Shown in pieces: positions 5,480 to 11,534 of a DNA stretch of 30,494 nt. The DNA comes from a virus. Below the pieces are notes generated by a model. It was not told the DNA's origin, made no database searches, and was given only the letters and a program-made list of their open reading frames with translations. Position 1 is the stretch's first letter. The number at the start of each line of letters is the position of its first letter. The stretch is from positions 1 through 30,494 of IMG/VR virus record IMGVR_UViG_3300040960_000632; one strand, written 5' to 3'. Position numbers and translations under genes: made by a program.

Positions 5480-6988
5480 ATGAACATAACAGAACAAATC
5501 CAAAATGAAATAGCACAGTTAATCGCAGGAAATGAAACCTACGATACTTACCAACCACAATGGAAATACTTGCTGGAATCATACATTGGCGGTAAAGAAT
5601 ACCGTGAAGCAAGACACCTTACAAGATATCAATTAGAAAGCGACGCAGAATACCAAGCAAGACTTGACACTACACCACTTGAAAATCACTGTGCCAGTGT
5701 TATTAGTGTTTACAAGTCATTCTTGTTTAGAAACCCACCAGTAAGAGATTATGGTAGCATTGCTAACTTACCTGAATTAGAAGACTTTGAGAAAGATGCT
5801 GATATGGATGGTAGAAGCATTGACAGTTTTATGAAAGACGTGGCAACTTATGCTTCTATTTTTGGACACAGTTGGATATTGATAACACAGCCTGACACTG
5901 GAGCACAAACAAGAGGCGAACAAAGAGCGATGGGTGTGCGTCCTTATGTAAGTGTGCTTACACCACTTGCTGTACTAGACTGGAGTTGGACAAGAGCACC
6001 AAGCGGACGTTATGAATTAGACTACCTAAAGTATCTAGAAGATGTTAATGGTAGCATTAGAACAATTAAGAAGTGGACAAAAGAAGAAATTAAAACCTAC
6101 ATAGTAGATGTAGAAAAAAGTCTAATTGCTGAAGAAACAGTAGAAACAAATCAACTGGGCATGATACCAGCGGTATGTGCCTATAACATTAGAAGCGTGA
6201 TGAGAGGGATTGGCGTAAGTGATATTACAGATATTGCTGACGCACAAAAGTTTATCTACAATGCCACAAGCGAAGTAGAACAATCCATAAGAATAAACAC
6301 GCACCCTTCAATTGTTACAACGCCTGACTGTAACGTGGGCAGTGGTAGTGGAGCACTTATCCATATGCCAGAGGGATTGGATCCAGGACTAAAACCTTAC
6401 CTATTAGAGTTTAATGGTGCTAGTGTTGACAGCATCTATCAATCAATCAAACACACAATTGATGCTATTGACAAAATGGCAAACACAGGAGCAGTAAGAG
6501 CAACAGAAAGTCGTACAATGAGTGGCGTTGCTATGGAAACAGAATTTCAATTACTAAACGCTAAACTTTCAGAAAAAGCAGACAGCATTGAACTTGCTGA
6601 AGAGCAAATGTGGAAAATATGGTGTATGTATATGGGATATAATTGGGATGGTTATGTGGACTATCCAGGCAGTTTCAACATTAGAGACACAGGCGCAGAA
6701 ATTGCTCAACTTAAAACAGCAAAAGAAAGTTCCGCAAGTCCAGTGGTTGCTAAAGAGATTGACAAGCAAATACTTGAGTGGATGGAAGTTGATGAAGCAG
6801 TTATTAACAAATTAGAAGAACAGCATCCAACCACAACACCTGAAACAAGAACTGCTCATATACAGCAGATGATTATGGAAGGCTATACTGACGCACAAAT
6901 TTTACAAATTCATCCTGAAATTACACAGGCTGATATTGATAGTGCCAAACAGGCATTATTAACAAGCGAAGGAGCGAACGATGAATAA
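5480..6988 (+). CDS. Portal protein
   Basis: At 502 residues, located directly after TerL and before scaffold and capsid, this fits the portal ring that forms the DNA entry vertex. The N-terminus is acidic and helical, followed by a segment with YKSFLFRNPPVRDYG (about residues 75-90) typical of portals of this type, and a middle region FGHSWILITQPD. The long helical section with DKMANTGAVRATESRTMSG corresponds to the wing/stem region in related portals. The C-terminus is Gln/Glu-rich. The start ATG 5480 has AAGGA upstream. Its last codons overlap the start of a tiny basic-peptide gene (6981). Confidence 0.9.
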   Translation: MNITEQIQNEIAQLIAGNETYDTYQPQWKYLLESYIGGKEYREARHLTRYQLESDAEYQARLDTTPLENHCASVISVYKSFLFRNPPVRDYGSIANLPELEDFEKDADMDGRSIDSFMKDVATYASIFGHSWILITQPDTGAQTRGEQRAMGVRPYVSVLTPLAVLDWSWTRAPSGRYELDYLKYLEDVNGSIRTIKKWTKEEIKTYIVDVEKSLIAEETVETNQLGMIPAVCAYNIRSVMRGIGVSDITDIADAQKFIYNATSEVEQSIRINTHPSIVTTPDCNVGSGSGALIHMPEGLDPGLKPYLLEFNGASVDSIYQSIKHTIDAIDKMANTGAVRATESRTMSGVAMETEFQLLNAKLSEKADSIELAEEQMWKIWCMYMGYNWDGYVDYPGSFNIRDTGAEIAQLKTAKESSASPVVAKEIDKQILEWMEVDEAVINKLEEQHPTTTPETRTAHIQQMIMEGYTDAQILQIHPEITQADIDSAKQALLTSEGANDE

Positions 6989-7049
6989 GAAAAAGAAAAA
7001 AGGTGGCAAAAGAGGCGGAAAACGCGGCGGTAAACGCGGCGGCAGATAA
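6981..7049 (+). CDS. Tiny KRGG-repeat basic peptide, 22 aa
   Basis: An ATG at 6981, with AAGGAG at 6969-6974 (6 nt spacing), overlaps the portal stop and opens a 22-residue frame: a poly-Lys start followed by three KRGG units and a final Arg. The peptide would be extremely basic and without hydrophobic residues, which would suit nucleic-acid binding. From 7003 on the DNA is also read in another frame by the gene at 7003. The good RBS and overlap with portal favour real translation. It may act as a leader whose translation delivers ribosomes to the overlapping gene, or as a small head component. No family is known to me. Confidence 0.55.
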   Translation: MNKKKKKGGKRGGKRGGKRGGR

Positions 7050-7371
7050 AGAACTGTGGACACGTTATTTCTACAGTATACGTCACGTATGCCCATGGAG
7101 TTATTCAGCATGGAAACGTGGCAAGATAGAAATAGATTTGTGGAAAGGCGTGGCAAAAGATTTAGGAAATTTAGAGGCACGGGTAAACATTATTGGTGTT
7201 ATAAAACCCAGGCTTCTAAAAAAGATTGAACAACGTTTAAACAACGAACGTCAATCAGAAGAGTGGTTACATAGCCACCCTTTATTTGGGATTAATTCAA
7301 CCCCTGTCCCAGTCCTTATACAACAGGACAGAGAAGGGTTGGAAAAGGCAAGAAAGCAGTCAAATCATTAA
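7003..7371 (+). CDS. Conserved-looking small head-region protein, 122 aa
   Basis: The reading frame is open from after a TGA at 6982; the only plausible start is GTG 7003, with only the weak purine run AAAAAAGG upstream. The first 16 residues (AKEAENAAVNAAADKE) are the alternate-frame reading of the KRGG repeat. From residue 17 the protein looks globular: LWTRYFYSIRHVCPWSY, a helix IKPRLLKKIEQRLNNERQSE, then LIQQDREGLEKARKQS. It lies between portal and scaffold, where small decoration or maturation proteins are common, but no function can be assigned. A +1 ribosomal shift from the KRGG frame is another possible way to express it. Confidence 0.6.
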   Translation: MAKEAENAAVNAAADKELWTRYFYSIRHVCPWSYSAWKRGKIEIDLWKGVAKDLGNLEARVNIIGVIKPRLLKKIEQRLNNERQSEEWLHSHPLFGINSTPVPVLIQQDREGLEKARKQSNH

Positions 7372-7396
7372 TGGTTTTACCGCCTATTGCTAAATA
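7372..7396 (+). promoter_or_regulatory. TGGTTTTACC dyad plus TAAATA box before scaffold
   Basis: TGGTTTTACC (7372-7381) repeats the dyad found in the promoters at 1270 and 1720, and is followed by CTAAATAA (box 7391-7396). A strong Shine-Dalgarno AAGGAGG lies at 7412. Probably the start of the scaffold/capsid unit. Confidence 0.45.
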
Positions 7397-7428
7397 ACAT
7401 ATAACACTCATAAGGAGGCGATGCGACG

Positions 7429-8136
7429 ATGTCAGAAAATACATTGGTAAATGAAGAAAACGTAACTCAAACGGAGGCGACACCAAACGCAGAAATTGAG
7501 GCACAAGAAGAAGTAAGTAAAACCTACAGTCAGAAAGAAGTTGACGATATGATGGCACGTATGAAAGGTTCCATCTCTCGTAAATTTGAAAACAAATATG
7601 CTGACTTGGGCGATGTTGAAGAACTACGCAATTTGAAAGCAGAGGCTGAAAAGCGTCAGCAAGAACAACAAATTAAGCGTGGTGAGTTTGAAAAAACACT
7701 TCAAGAACTTGCTTCAAAAAAGGATGCTGAAATCCAAAAAAGAGATAGCATCATTAAGGAGTATAAGGTGAATACCCCGCTTTTGAATAGTGCCGCAAAA
7801 TACCGTAGCGTTAATCCAGAGCAGGTAAAATCCTTACTTGCTAATCAAGTTAGACTTAATGATGAAGGTGATGTAGAGGTTGTGGACACAACTGGTAGTG
7901 TGCGTTATAACGACGCGGGACAACCAATTGGGGTAGACGATTTAGTGCGAGAATTCCTGGATTTAAATCCGCATTTTGTAGCACCTACACCTACTACTAC
8001 AAACACTAAAAGTAGCGTTAGCAACATGGCTGATGGCAAATTAGATATCTCTAAATTGGATATGAAGAATCCTGAACATAGAAAACTGTATGCTCAAGCA
8101 CGAGAAAAAGGTGCCTTTAGCATTACAGGTAATTAA
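7429..8136 (+). CDS. Capsid assembly scaffolding protein
   Basis: Scaffold proteins guide capsid assembly and leave or are cleaved before packaging. The 235-residue protein is acidic at the N-terminus, then has a long charged helix, likely a coiled coil, at about residues 60-110 (LRNLKAEAEKRQQEQQIKRG and QELASKKDAEIQKRDSIIKE). A Pro/Thr-rich linker PTPTTTNTKSS follows, and a short C-terminal segment KNPEHRKLYAQAREKGAF that would suit capsid binding. ATG 7429 is chosen because the ATG at 7421 stops after nine residues; AAGGAGG is at 7412-7418. Position immediately before the major capsid gene supports the call. Confidence 0.85.
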   Translation: MSENTLVNEENVTQTEATPNAEIEAQEEVSKTYSQKEVDDMMARMKGSISRKFENKYADLGDVEELRNLKAEAEKRQQEQQIKRGEFEKTLQELASKKDAEIQKRDSIIKEYKVNTPLLNSAAKYRSVNPEQVKSLLANQVRLNDEGDVEVVDTTGSVRYNDAGQPIGVDDLVREFLDLNPHFVAPTPTTTNTKSSVSNMADGKLDISKLDMKNPEHRKLYAQAREKGAFSITGN

Positions 8137-8161
8137 TGCCAATTAAAAGGAGATACTAACA

Positions 8162-9001
8162 ATGGCTAATACAACATCAATCAACTCTGAATTATTTCAG
8201 AATTTGTTAGTTCAATCACAATACGCACTTTACGAGAATTCAATTGCTCGTGCTGTGTCTCGTGTATTTGACTATCCAGTGGGGGCAGGTAAAAGTGTAT
8301 CTGTACCAATTTGGGCTGGTATTACTTCATCTAAACCAGGTGAAGGAACAGCGCCAAGCGCCGCTGACACAAACACTAACGCGAAAGCAATTAATCTAGA
8401 AGAACACGTTGTTTACGCACAGGTTACTGACTTCTTACGCGATTCAGCACAAGAAGACGTAATCGCCGCACTTGCTAACCAATCAGGGTCAGCACTTGCT
8501 GAAGGTTTAGACAAAGAATTACTTGGTCTATTCACTGACGCATCTGTTACACAAACTGTTGGAACAGCAGGCGCTAATAACACAGTAGAAGACTTATTCA
8601 GAGCGGCTTCTTTAATCAGAAGTCAAAAATGGGGAGGTCAAATCTACGCTGTTATTCATCCAAAACAAGCATTTGAAATCAAAAAAGCGTTGACAGCAAC
8701 TACAGCCTACACAGCAAACACTAATGTGGGTAACGCAGTTCTAGATCAATACACAATTGGTAACATTGCTGGCATCACAGTATTGGAACACCCACTACTT
8801 ACAATTGATGCTAGTGAAGACTCATATGGTTGTGTATTTGCTCCAGAGGCTTTTGGTATTGCTCAACGTGGTGGTGTTCAAATGGGAACACAAAGACAAG
8901 AAAAAGAAAGAGCAACTGACGTTGTTATGAGCGTAACTGCTGGTGCTGGAATTTTACGTCCAGAACTTGCTGTTCAATTCATTGGCGACGCGGCTATCTA
9001 A
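8162..9001 (+). CDS. Major capsid protein, HK97-like fold
   Basis: At 279 residues, with an RBS AAGGAGA upstream, this follows the scaffold gene. The N-terminal helix (SINSELFQNLLVQSQYALYE) and the segment VPIWAGITSSKPGEGTAPS, followed by EEHVVYAQVTDFLRDSA, are typical of capsid proteins of many aquatic tailed phages with the HK97 fold. The C-terminal part contains EAFGIAQRGGVQMGTQR and a Gly/Ala-rich end. No cleaved N-terminal delta domain is evident, consistent with a separate scaffold. No protease gene is present in the head module. Confidence 0.9.
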   Translation: MANTTSINSELFQNLLVQSQYALYENSIARAVSRVFDYPVGAGKSVSVPIWAGITSSKPGEGTAPSAADTNTNAKAINLEEHVVYAQVTDFLRDSAQEDVIAALANQSGSALAEGLDKELLGLFTDASVTQTVGTAGANNTVEDLFRAASLIRSQKWGGQIYAVIHPKQAFEIKKALTATTAYTANTNVGNAVLDQYTIGNIAGITVLEHPLLTIDASEDSYGCVFAPEAFGIAQRGGVQMGTQRQEKERATDVVMSVTAGAGILRPELAVQFIGDAAI

Positions 9002-9018
9002 CACGAGGAGTAAGTAGA

Positions 9019-9531
9019 ATGTCTTTCATAATTGAAAATAATGTAACAATTAGTTTCGCAGACTATGACGATTGTGTTGATAAAGACAAGCGTTTGTTTG
9101 AACAGAATGAAGGACTTACTGACGACTATGTTGAAGAGCAACTAATTAGGGCAACAGAGCGTATCTTATCAAAGTTACGCTCCTCGTCCTGGTGGCGTTC
9201 ATACTTTGTAGCAAAGGATACTTCAGGCACTGTGATAAACACTGCCGCGGATATTCCAGCACTGGATCCTGATAAAATTAAGGCAAGACTTAATGATTTT
9301 AGAGATTTATGTGTATACACTGCTTTTAGTGATTTTGTGTTACCTTCAATTGCTGATTTTAGCAACGAAGAAAACGCAGAACGCAACAAGATGGGTTATT
9401 ATTCAAACAAAGCAGATAGTTTGTTTGGTGAACTTATCACAGCAGGTGATTGGTATGATTTTGATAACGATGGTAGCATTGTTTCAAAAGAAAAGCAACC
9501 AGGGCAATACAACCTTAAGAGGGTTCGCTAA
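9019..9531 (+). CDS. Head-tail connector/adaptor protein
   Basis: The 170-residue product follows the capsid gene, where siphoviruses carry the helical adaptor that docks on the portal. It has a helical N-terminal half (LTDDYVEEQLIRATERILSK) and a second helical region containing DFRDLCVYTAFSDFVLPSIAD, ending with a GDWYDFDNDG segment. This helical plan suits gp6/gp15-type connectors, though I see no diagnostic motif. ATG 9019 has GAGGAG upstream. The stop overlaps the start of the next gene by one base. Confidence 0.65.
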   Translation: MSFIIENNVTISFADYDDCVDKDKRLFEQNEGLTDDYVEEQLIRATERILSKLRSSSWWRSYFVAKDTSGTVINTAADIPALDPDKIKARLNDFRDLCVYTAFSDFVLPSIADFSNEENAERNKMGYYSNKADSLFGELITAGDWYDFDNDGSIVSKEKQPGQYNLKRVR

Positions 9532-9923
9532 TGAGAACAGAAGTTCTTGATTACATTGAAGGGTTGTCATTAGGTACATTTACTGTAACTAGAGACTTAC
9601 CCTACGATGCGAGTGGCAATGCGTTATACTTGACTAACGTGAAGAAGATATATGTTGACGAGGAACAAATAACTTCAGAACCGTTAGTTCAAGGACTAAA
9701 CGGATTACATATCAATAATCAGGTACAAGGCGTTAGTATCTACTTCACTGCGGATGCGAAGCAACTTCCAGCGAACTATGACGATTTATTGTCAGATTTG
9801 AGGGGAGCAAGAGATATAACTTCTGTCAGCGGTGTAAACCGCAGGGAGATAGAGGAATCAAGCGACTTTCAAGGAGACTTGATTGTCAAAACGTTGGAAA
9901 TACGTTTTAACACAGTAACATAA
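9531..9923 (+). CDS. Probable neck or tail-completion protein
   Basis: The 130-residue product overlaps the preceding stop codon (TAATG) and precedes the tail tube gene, the usual place for a stopper or tail terminator. It is rich in beta strands (SLGTFTVTRDLPYD; KKIYVDEEQ; VQGVSIYFTADAKQL), with a helix at YDDLLSDLRGARDITS and a final strand IVKTLEIRFNT. The mix resembles tail-terminator proteins (lambda gpU type). Assignment rests on position and predicted fold only. Confidence 0.55.
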   Translation: MRTEVLDYIEGLSLGTFTVTRDLPYDASGNALYLTNVKKIYVDEEQITSEPLVQGLNGLHINNQVQGVSIYFTADAKQLPANYDDLLSDLRGARDITSVSGVNRREIEESSDFQGDLIVKTLEIRFNTVT

Positions 9924-9940
9924 AGAGAGGAAACGAAAAA

Positions 9941-10420
9941 ATGGCTTACATTTATCCAGCACCTGGTGTTAGCAACATACAAGCAGTGTTAACAATTACA
10001 ACTAACGGTGGTACAGACACAGTTGGTTTAGTAGTGCCAGCACTACAAGACGTAACAGTTAATAATGCTAATGATGTTTTCACCTGGACACAATTAGACA
10101 GTGGATCCAAACAACAGATTGCTACAACTGCCACAAACAGTTTAGGAATGAACATTGTTTTAGAACAAGACACGTTTTTTGGAACTGCGGTATCTGGAGA
10201 AGATGCTCAAACAGCAGGTATTTTTGGACTGTCAAAAGACAAAACCAAAATTGATTTTGAACTTTACCTAGGTAGCACAGACGGTGCTTCTACATCAGAT
10301 GGTAAAACAATTTCAGGAAGTGGTTATGTTACAGGACTAGCACCTACTGTATCAGCAGATGCTCCAGTTTGGGTTTCACCAATCACTATTACAGTGGATG
10401 GCGATTACACAGTTTCTTAA
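9941..10420 (+). CDS. Major tail tube protein (probable)
   Basis: At 159 residues, almost entirely beta-rich and Thr/Ser/Gly-rich (QAVLTITTNGGTDTVGLVVP; SPITITVDGDYTVS), this precedes a strong terminator and the tail chaperone genes, the standard position of the major tail protein. Late in the sequence ISGSGYVTGLAPTVSADAPV is of the type seen in phage tail tube proteins. A dedicated terminator right after it (10450) would allow high expression of capsid and tube relative to later genes. RBS GAGAGGAAA upstream of ATG 9941. Confidence 0.7.
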   Translation: MAYIYPAPGVSNIQAVLTITTNGGTDTVGLVVPALQDVTVNNANDVFTWTQLDSGSKQQIATTATNSLGMNIVLEQDTFFGTAVSGEDAQTAGIFGLSKDKTKIDFELYLGSTDGASTSDGKTISGSGYVTGLAPTVSADAPVWVSPITITVDGDYTVS

Positions 10421-10449
10421 TCACTGATTAGGGAAGAGCGAGGGATAAG

Positions 10450-10473
10450 CGGGGCTTTTATGCCCCGTTTGTT
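10450..10473 (+). terminator. Rho-independent terminator after the tail tube gene
   Basis: CGGGGC 10450-10455, loop TTTTAT, GCCCCG 10462-10467, then TTTGTT. It ends the head/tail-tube unit. Confidence 0.85.
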
Positions 10474-10483
10474 CTATATAAGG

Positions 10484-10489
10484 TAAATA
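10484..10489 (+). promoter_or_regulatory. TAAATA box before the tail chaperone unit
   Basis: GGTAAATACAATAG follows the terminator at 10450 and precedes ATG 10508, so it is well placed to restart transcription of the tail genes. Confidence 0.5.
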
Positions 10490-10507
10490 CAATAGAAGGA
10501 AAGATTA

Positions 10508-10681
10508 ATGGATGTATTAGATAAAAAGACAGACAAAGAACTACTTCAAAGCGTTCTTGCTGAACTGGCAAAAGCACAAAATGAAATCAAGTGTGCCCGT
10601 TCAGATATAGAAAAGGCAACATCAAGAATACGTTTCTTGCTTGTTGTAGCAAACACAATGATTGAAAGAAAAGGAGATTAA
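10508..10681 (+). CDS. Small helical protein, 57 aa
   Basis: ATG 10508, with GAAGGAAAG about 6-13 nt upstream, opens a 57-codon frame ending at the TAA at 10679. The product is predicted helical and charged (KTDKELLQSVLAELAKAQNE; CARSDIEKATSRIRFLLVVA). A moderately hydrophobic stretch, FLLVVANTM, near the end is too short to be a confident membrane helix. Its final codons contain the AAGGAG Shine-Dalgarno of the tail chaperone gene at 10685, so the two are coupled. No family recognised. Confidence 0.65.
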   Translation: MDVLDKKTDKELLQSVLAELAKAQNEIKCARSDIEKATSRIRFLLVVANTMIERKGD

Positions 10682-10684
10682 CAG

Positions 10685-11020
10685 ATGAAACTTTCACAAC
10701 TAACATCAAAACCAAAACTAGAAAAAATTGTAATTGACGACGAAAAGATTGTTGCGTCATATGGAGAACCTATTGAATTTTGGGTATATGACAGACAAGG
10801 TATGGATACATTTATGAAATTAGCAACACTTGAGGGAGAGCAAGATGTATCAACAATTTCAGAAGTGGTAAAAAACCTTATCCTAGACGAAAAAGGCAAT
10901 AAAATTCTAGATGGTGACAAACTGTTACCAGTTGATGTAATGATTAAATGTATTGAAGTGACGGTGCGACGCCTGGGAAACTCCATAACCCAGACTTTGG
11001 GCAAATCACTCCAATCCTAA
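10685..11020 (+). CDS. Tail assembly chaperone (gpG-like), zero-frame product
   Basis: In siphoviruses a short chaperone and a frameshifted longer form coat the tape measure protein and recruit tail tube subunits. This 111-residue acidic protein lies between the tail tube and the tape measure genes, as expected. It begins MKLSQLTSKPKLEKIVIDD, then EFWVYDRQGMDTFMKLATL. The slippery heptamer GGGAAAC at 10975-10981 is in the correct phase (zero-frame GGA AAC), and a -1 overlapping frame continues to 11274. RBS AAGGAG lies in the end of the upstream small gene. Confidence 0.8.
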   Translation: MKLSQLTSKPKLEKIVIDDEKIVASYGEPIEFWVYDRQGMDTFMKLATLEGEQDVSTISEVVKNLILDEKGNKILDGDKLLPVDVMIKCIEVTVRRLGNSITQTLGKSLQS

Positions 11021-11274
11021 ACAGTTGGTTGACGCTTGACTTTGTAGCAAAGAGGTATAATACACTACCAAGCCAAGTTCTTAAGTCTGGGGATAGTTTT
11101 GACGTATTGTGTGCCACTTTAGGCGTTCAATATGAAAACTACTTAAATAAAAAAGCCAGAGACGAGGCAGATGGCAAGAAGAGTGTAAGTCACTCATATT
11201 CACAAAATCAATTGTTGGATATGGTGAACAAAGTGAGGGAGAAAAACAATGCGATTAAGGTTAAAGACGAATAG
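10957..11274 (+). CDS. Frameshift extension of the tail assembly chaperone (gpT-like)
   Basis: The -1 frame is open from 10957 to the stop at 11272-11274. After slippage at 10975-10981 the ribosome would continue from 10981, giving 99 residues from the zero frame plus 97 from this frame, about 196 in all. The extension includes TLDFVAKRYNTLPSQVL and VQYENYLNKKARDEADGKK, similar in style to tail chaperone T domains. The only independent start would be TTG 11029 without a good RBS, so expression by frameshift is preferred. Its 3' end overlaps the next gene by 26 bp. Confidence 0.75.
   Translation, partial: SDGATPGKLHNPDFGQITPILNSWLTLDFVAKRYNTLPSQVLKSGDSFDVLCATLGVQYENYLNKKARDEADGKKSVSHSYSQNQLLDMVNKVREKNNAIKVKDE
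10975..10981 (+). promoter_or_regulatory. Programmed -1 frameshift site GGGAAAC
   Basis: The heptamer fits X XXY YYZ (G GGA AAC) in phase with the upstream gene and differs from the lambda G/GT site GGGAAAG only in the last base. A -1 shift gives GGG AAA and continues in the open frame to 11274. No obvious strong downstream stem was needed or identified. Confidence 0.8.
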
Positions 11275-11530
11275 AATACGTCCTAACTTACAACGTAAGA
11301 ACAAGGAACTACAAGGTATAGCCAAAGAAGCACACGATAAGTTTGTCGCAGAAACTCCAATTAGAACAGGTAATGCTAGACGTAAAACTCGTTTACAAGG
11401 CAAAACTATTAAGGCAGATTATGCCTACGCACAAAGACTTGATGAAGGTTGGAGTAAACAAAGTCCAGATGGTATGAGCAAGCCAACAATTGAATTCATC
11501 AAAGATAGAATTGATGAGATTTTAGGATAA
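11249..11530 (+). CDS. HK97 gp10-like tail/neck component
   Basis: The 93-residue protein contains VAETPIRTGNARRKTRL followed by YAYAQRLDEGWSKQSPDGM, a pattern of the HK97 gp10-like family (tail completion or minor tail proteins), where a 'TG.AR' motif and a 'YA..LDEG.S.Q.P.GM' motif recur. It starts within the chaperone extension (overlap of 26 bp) with GTGAGGGAG upstream of ATG 11249. In many phages this gene sits upstream of the tail tube; its position between chaperone and tape measure is shifted. The function is likely head-tail joining or tail completion. Confidence 0.65.
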   Translation: MRLRLKTNRIRPNLQRKNKELQGIAKEAHDKFVAETPIRTGNARRKTRLQGKTIKADYAYAQRLDEGWSKQSPDGMSKPTIEFIKDRIDEILG

Positions 11531-11534
11531 TATT

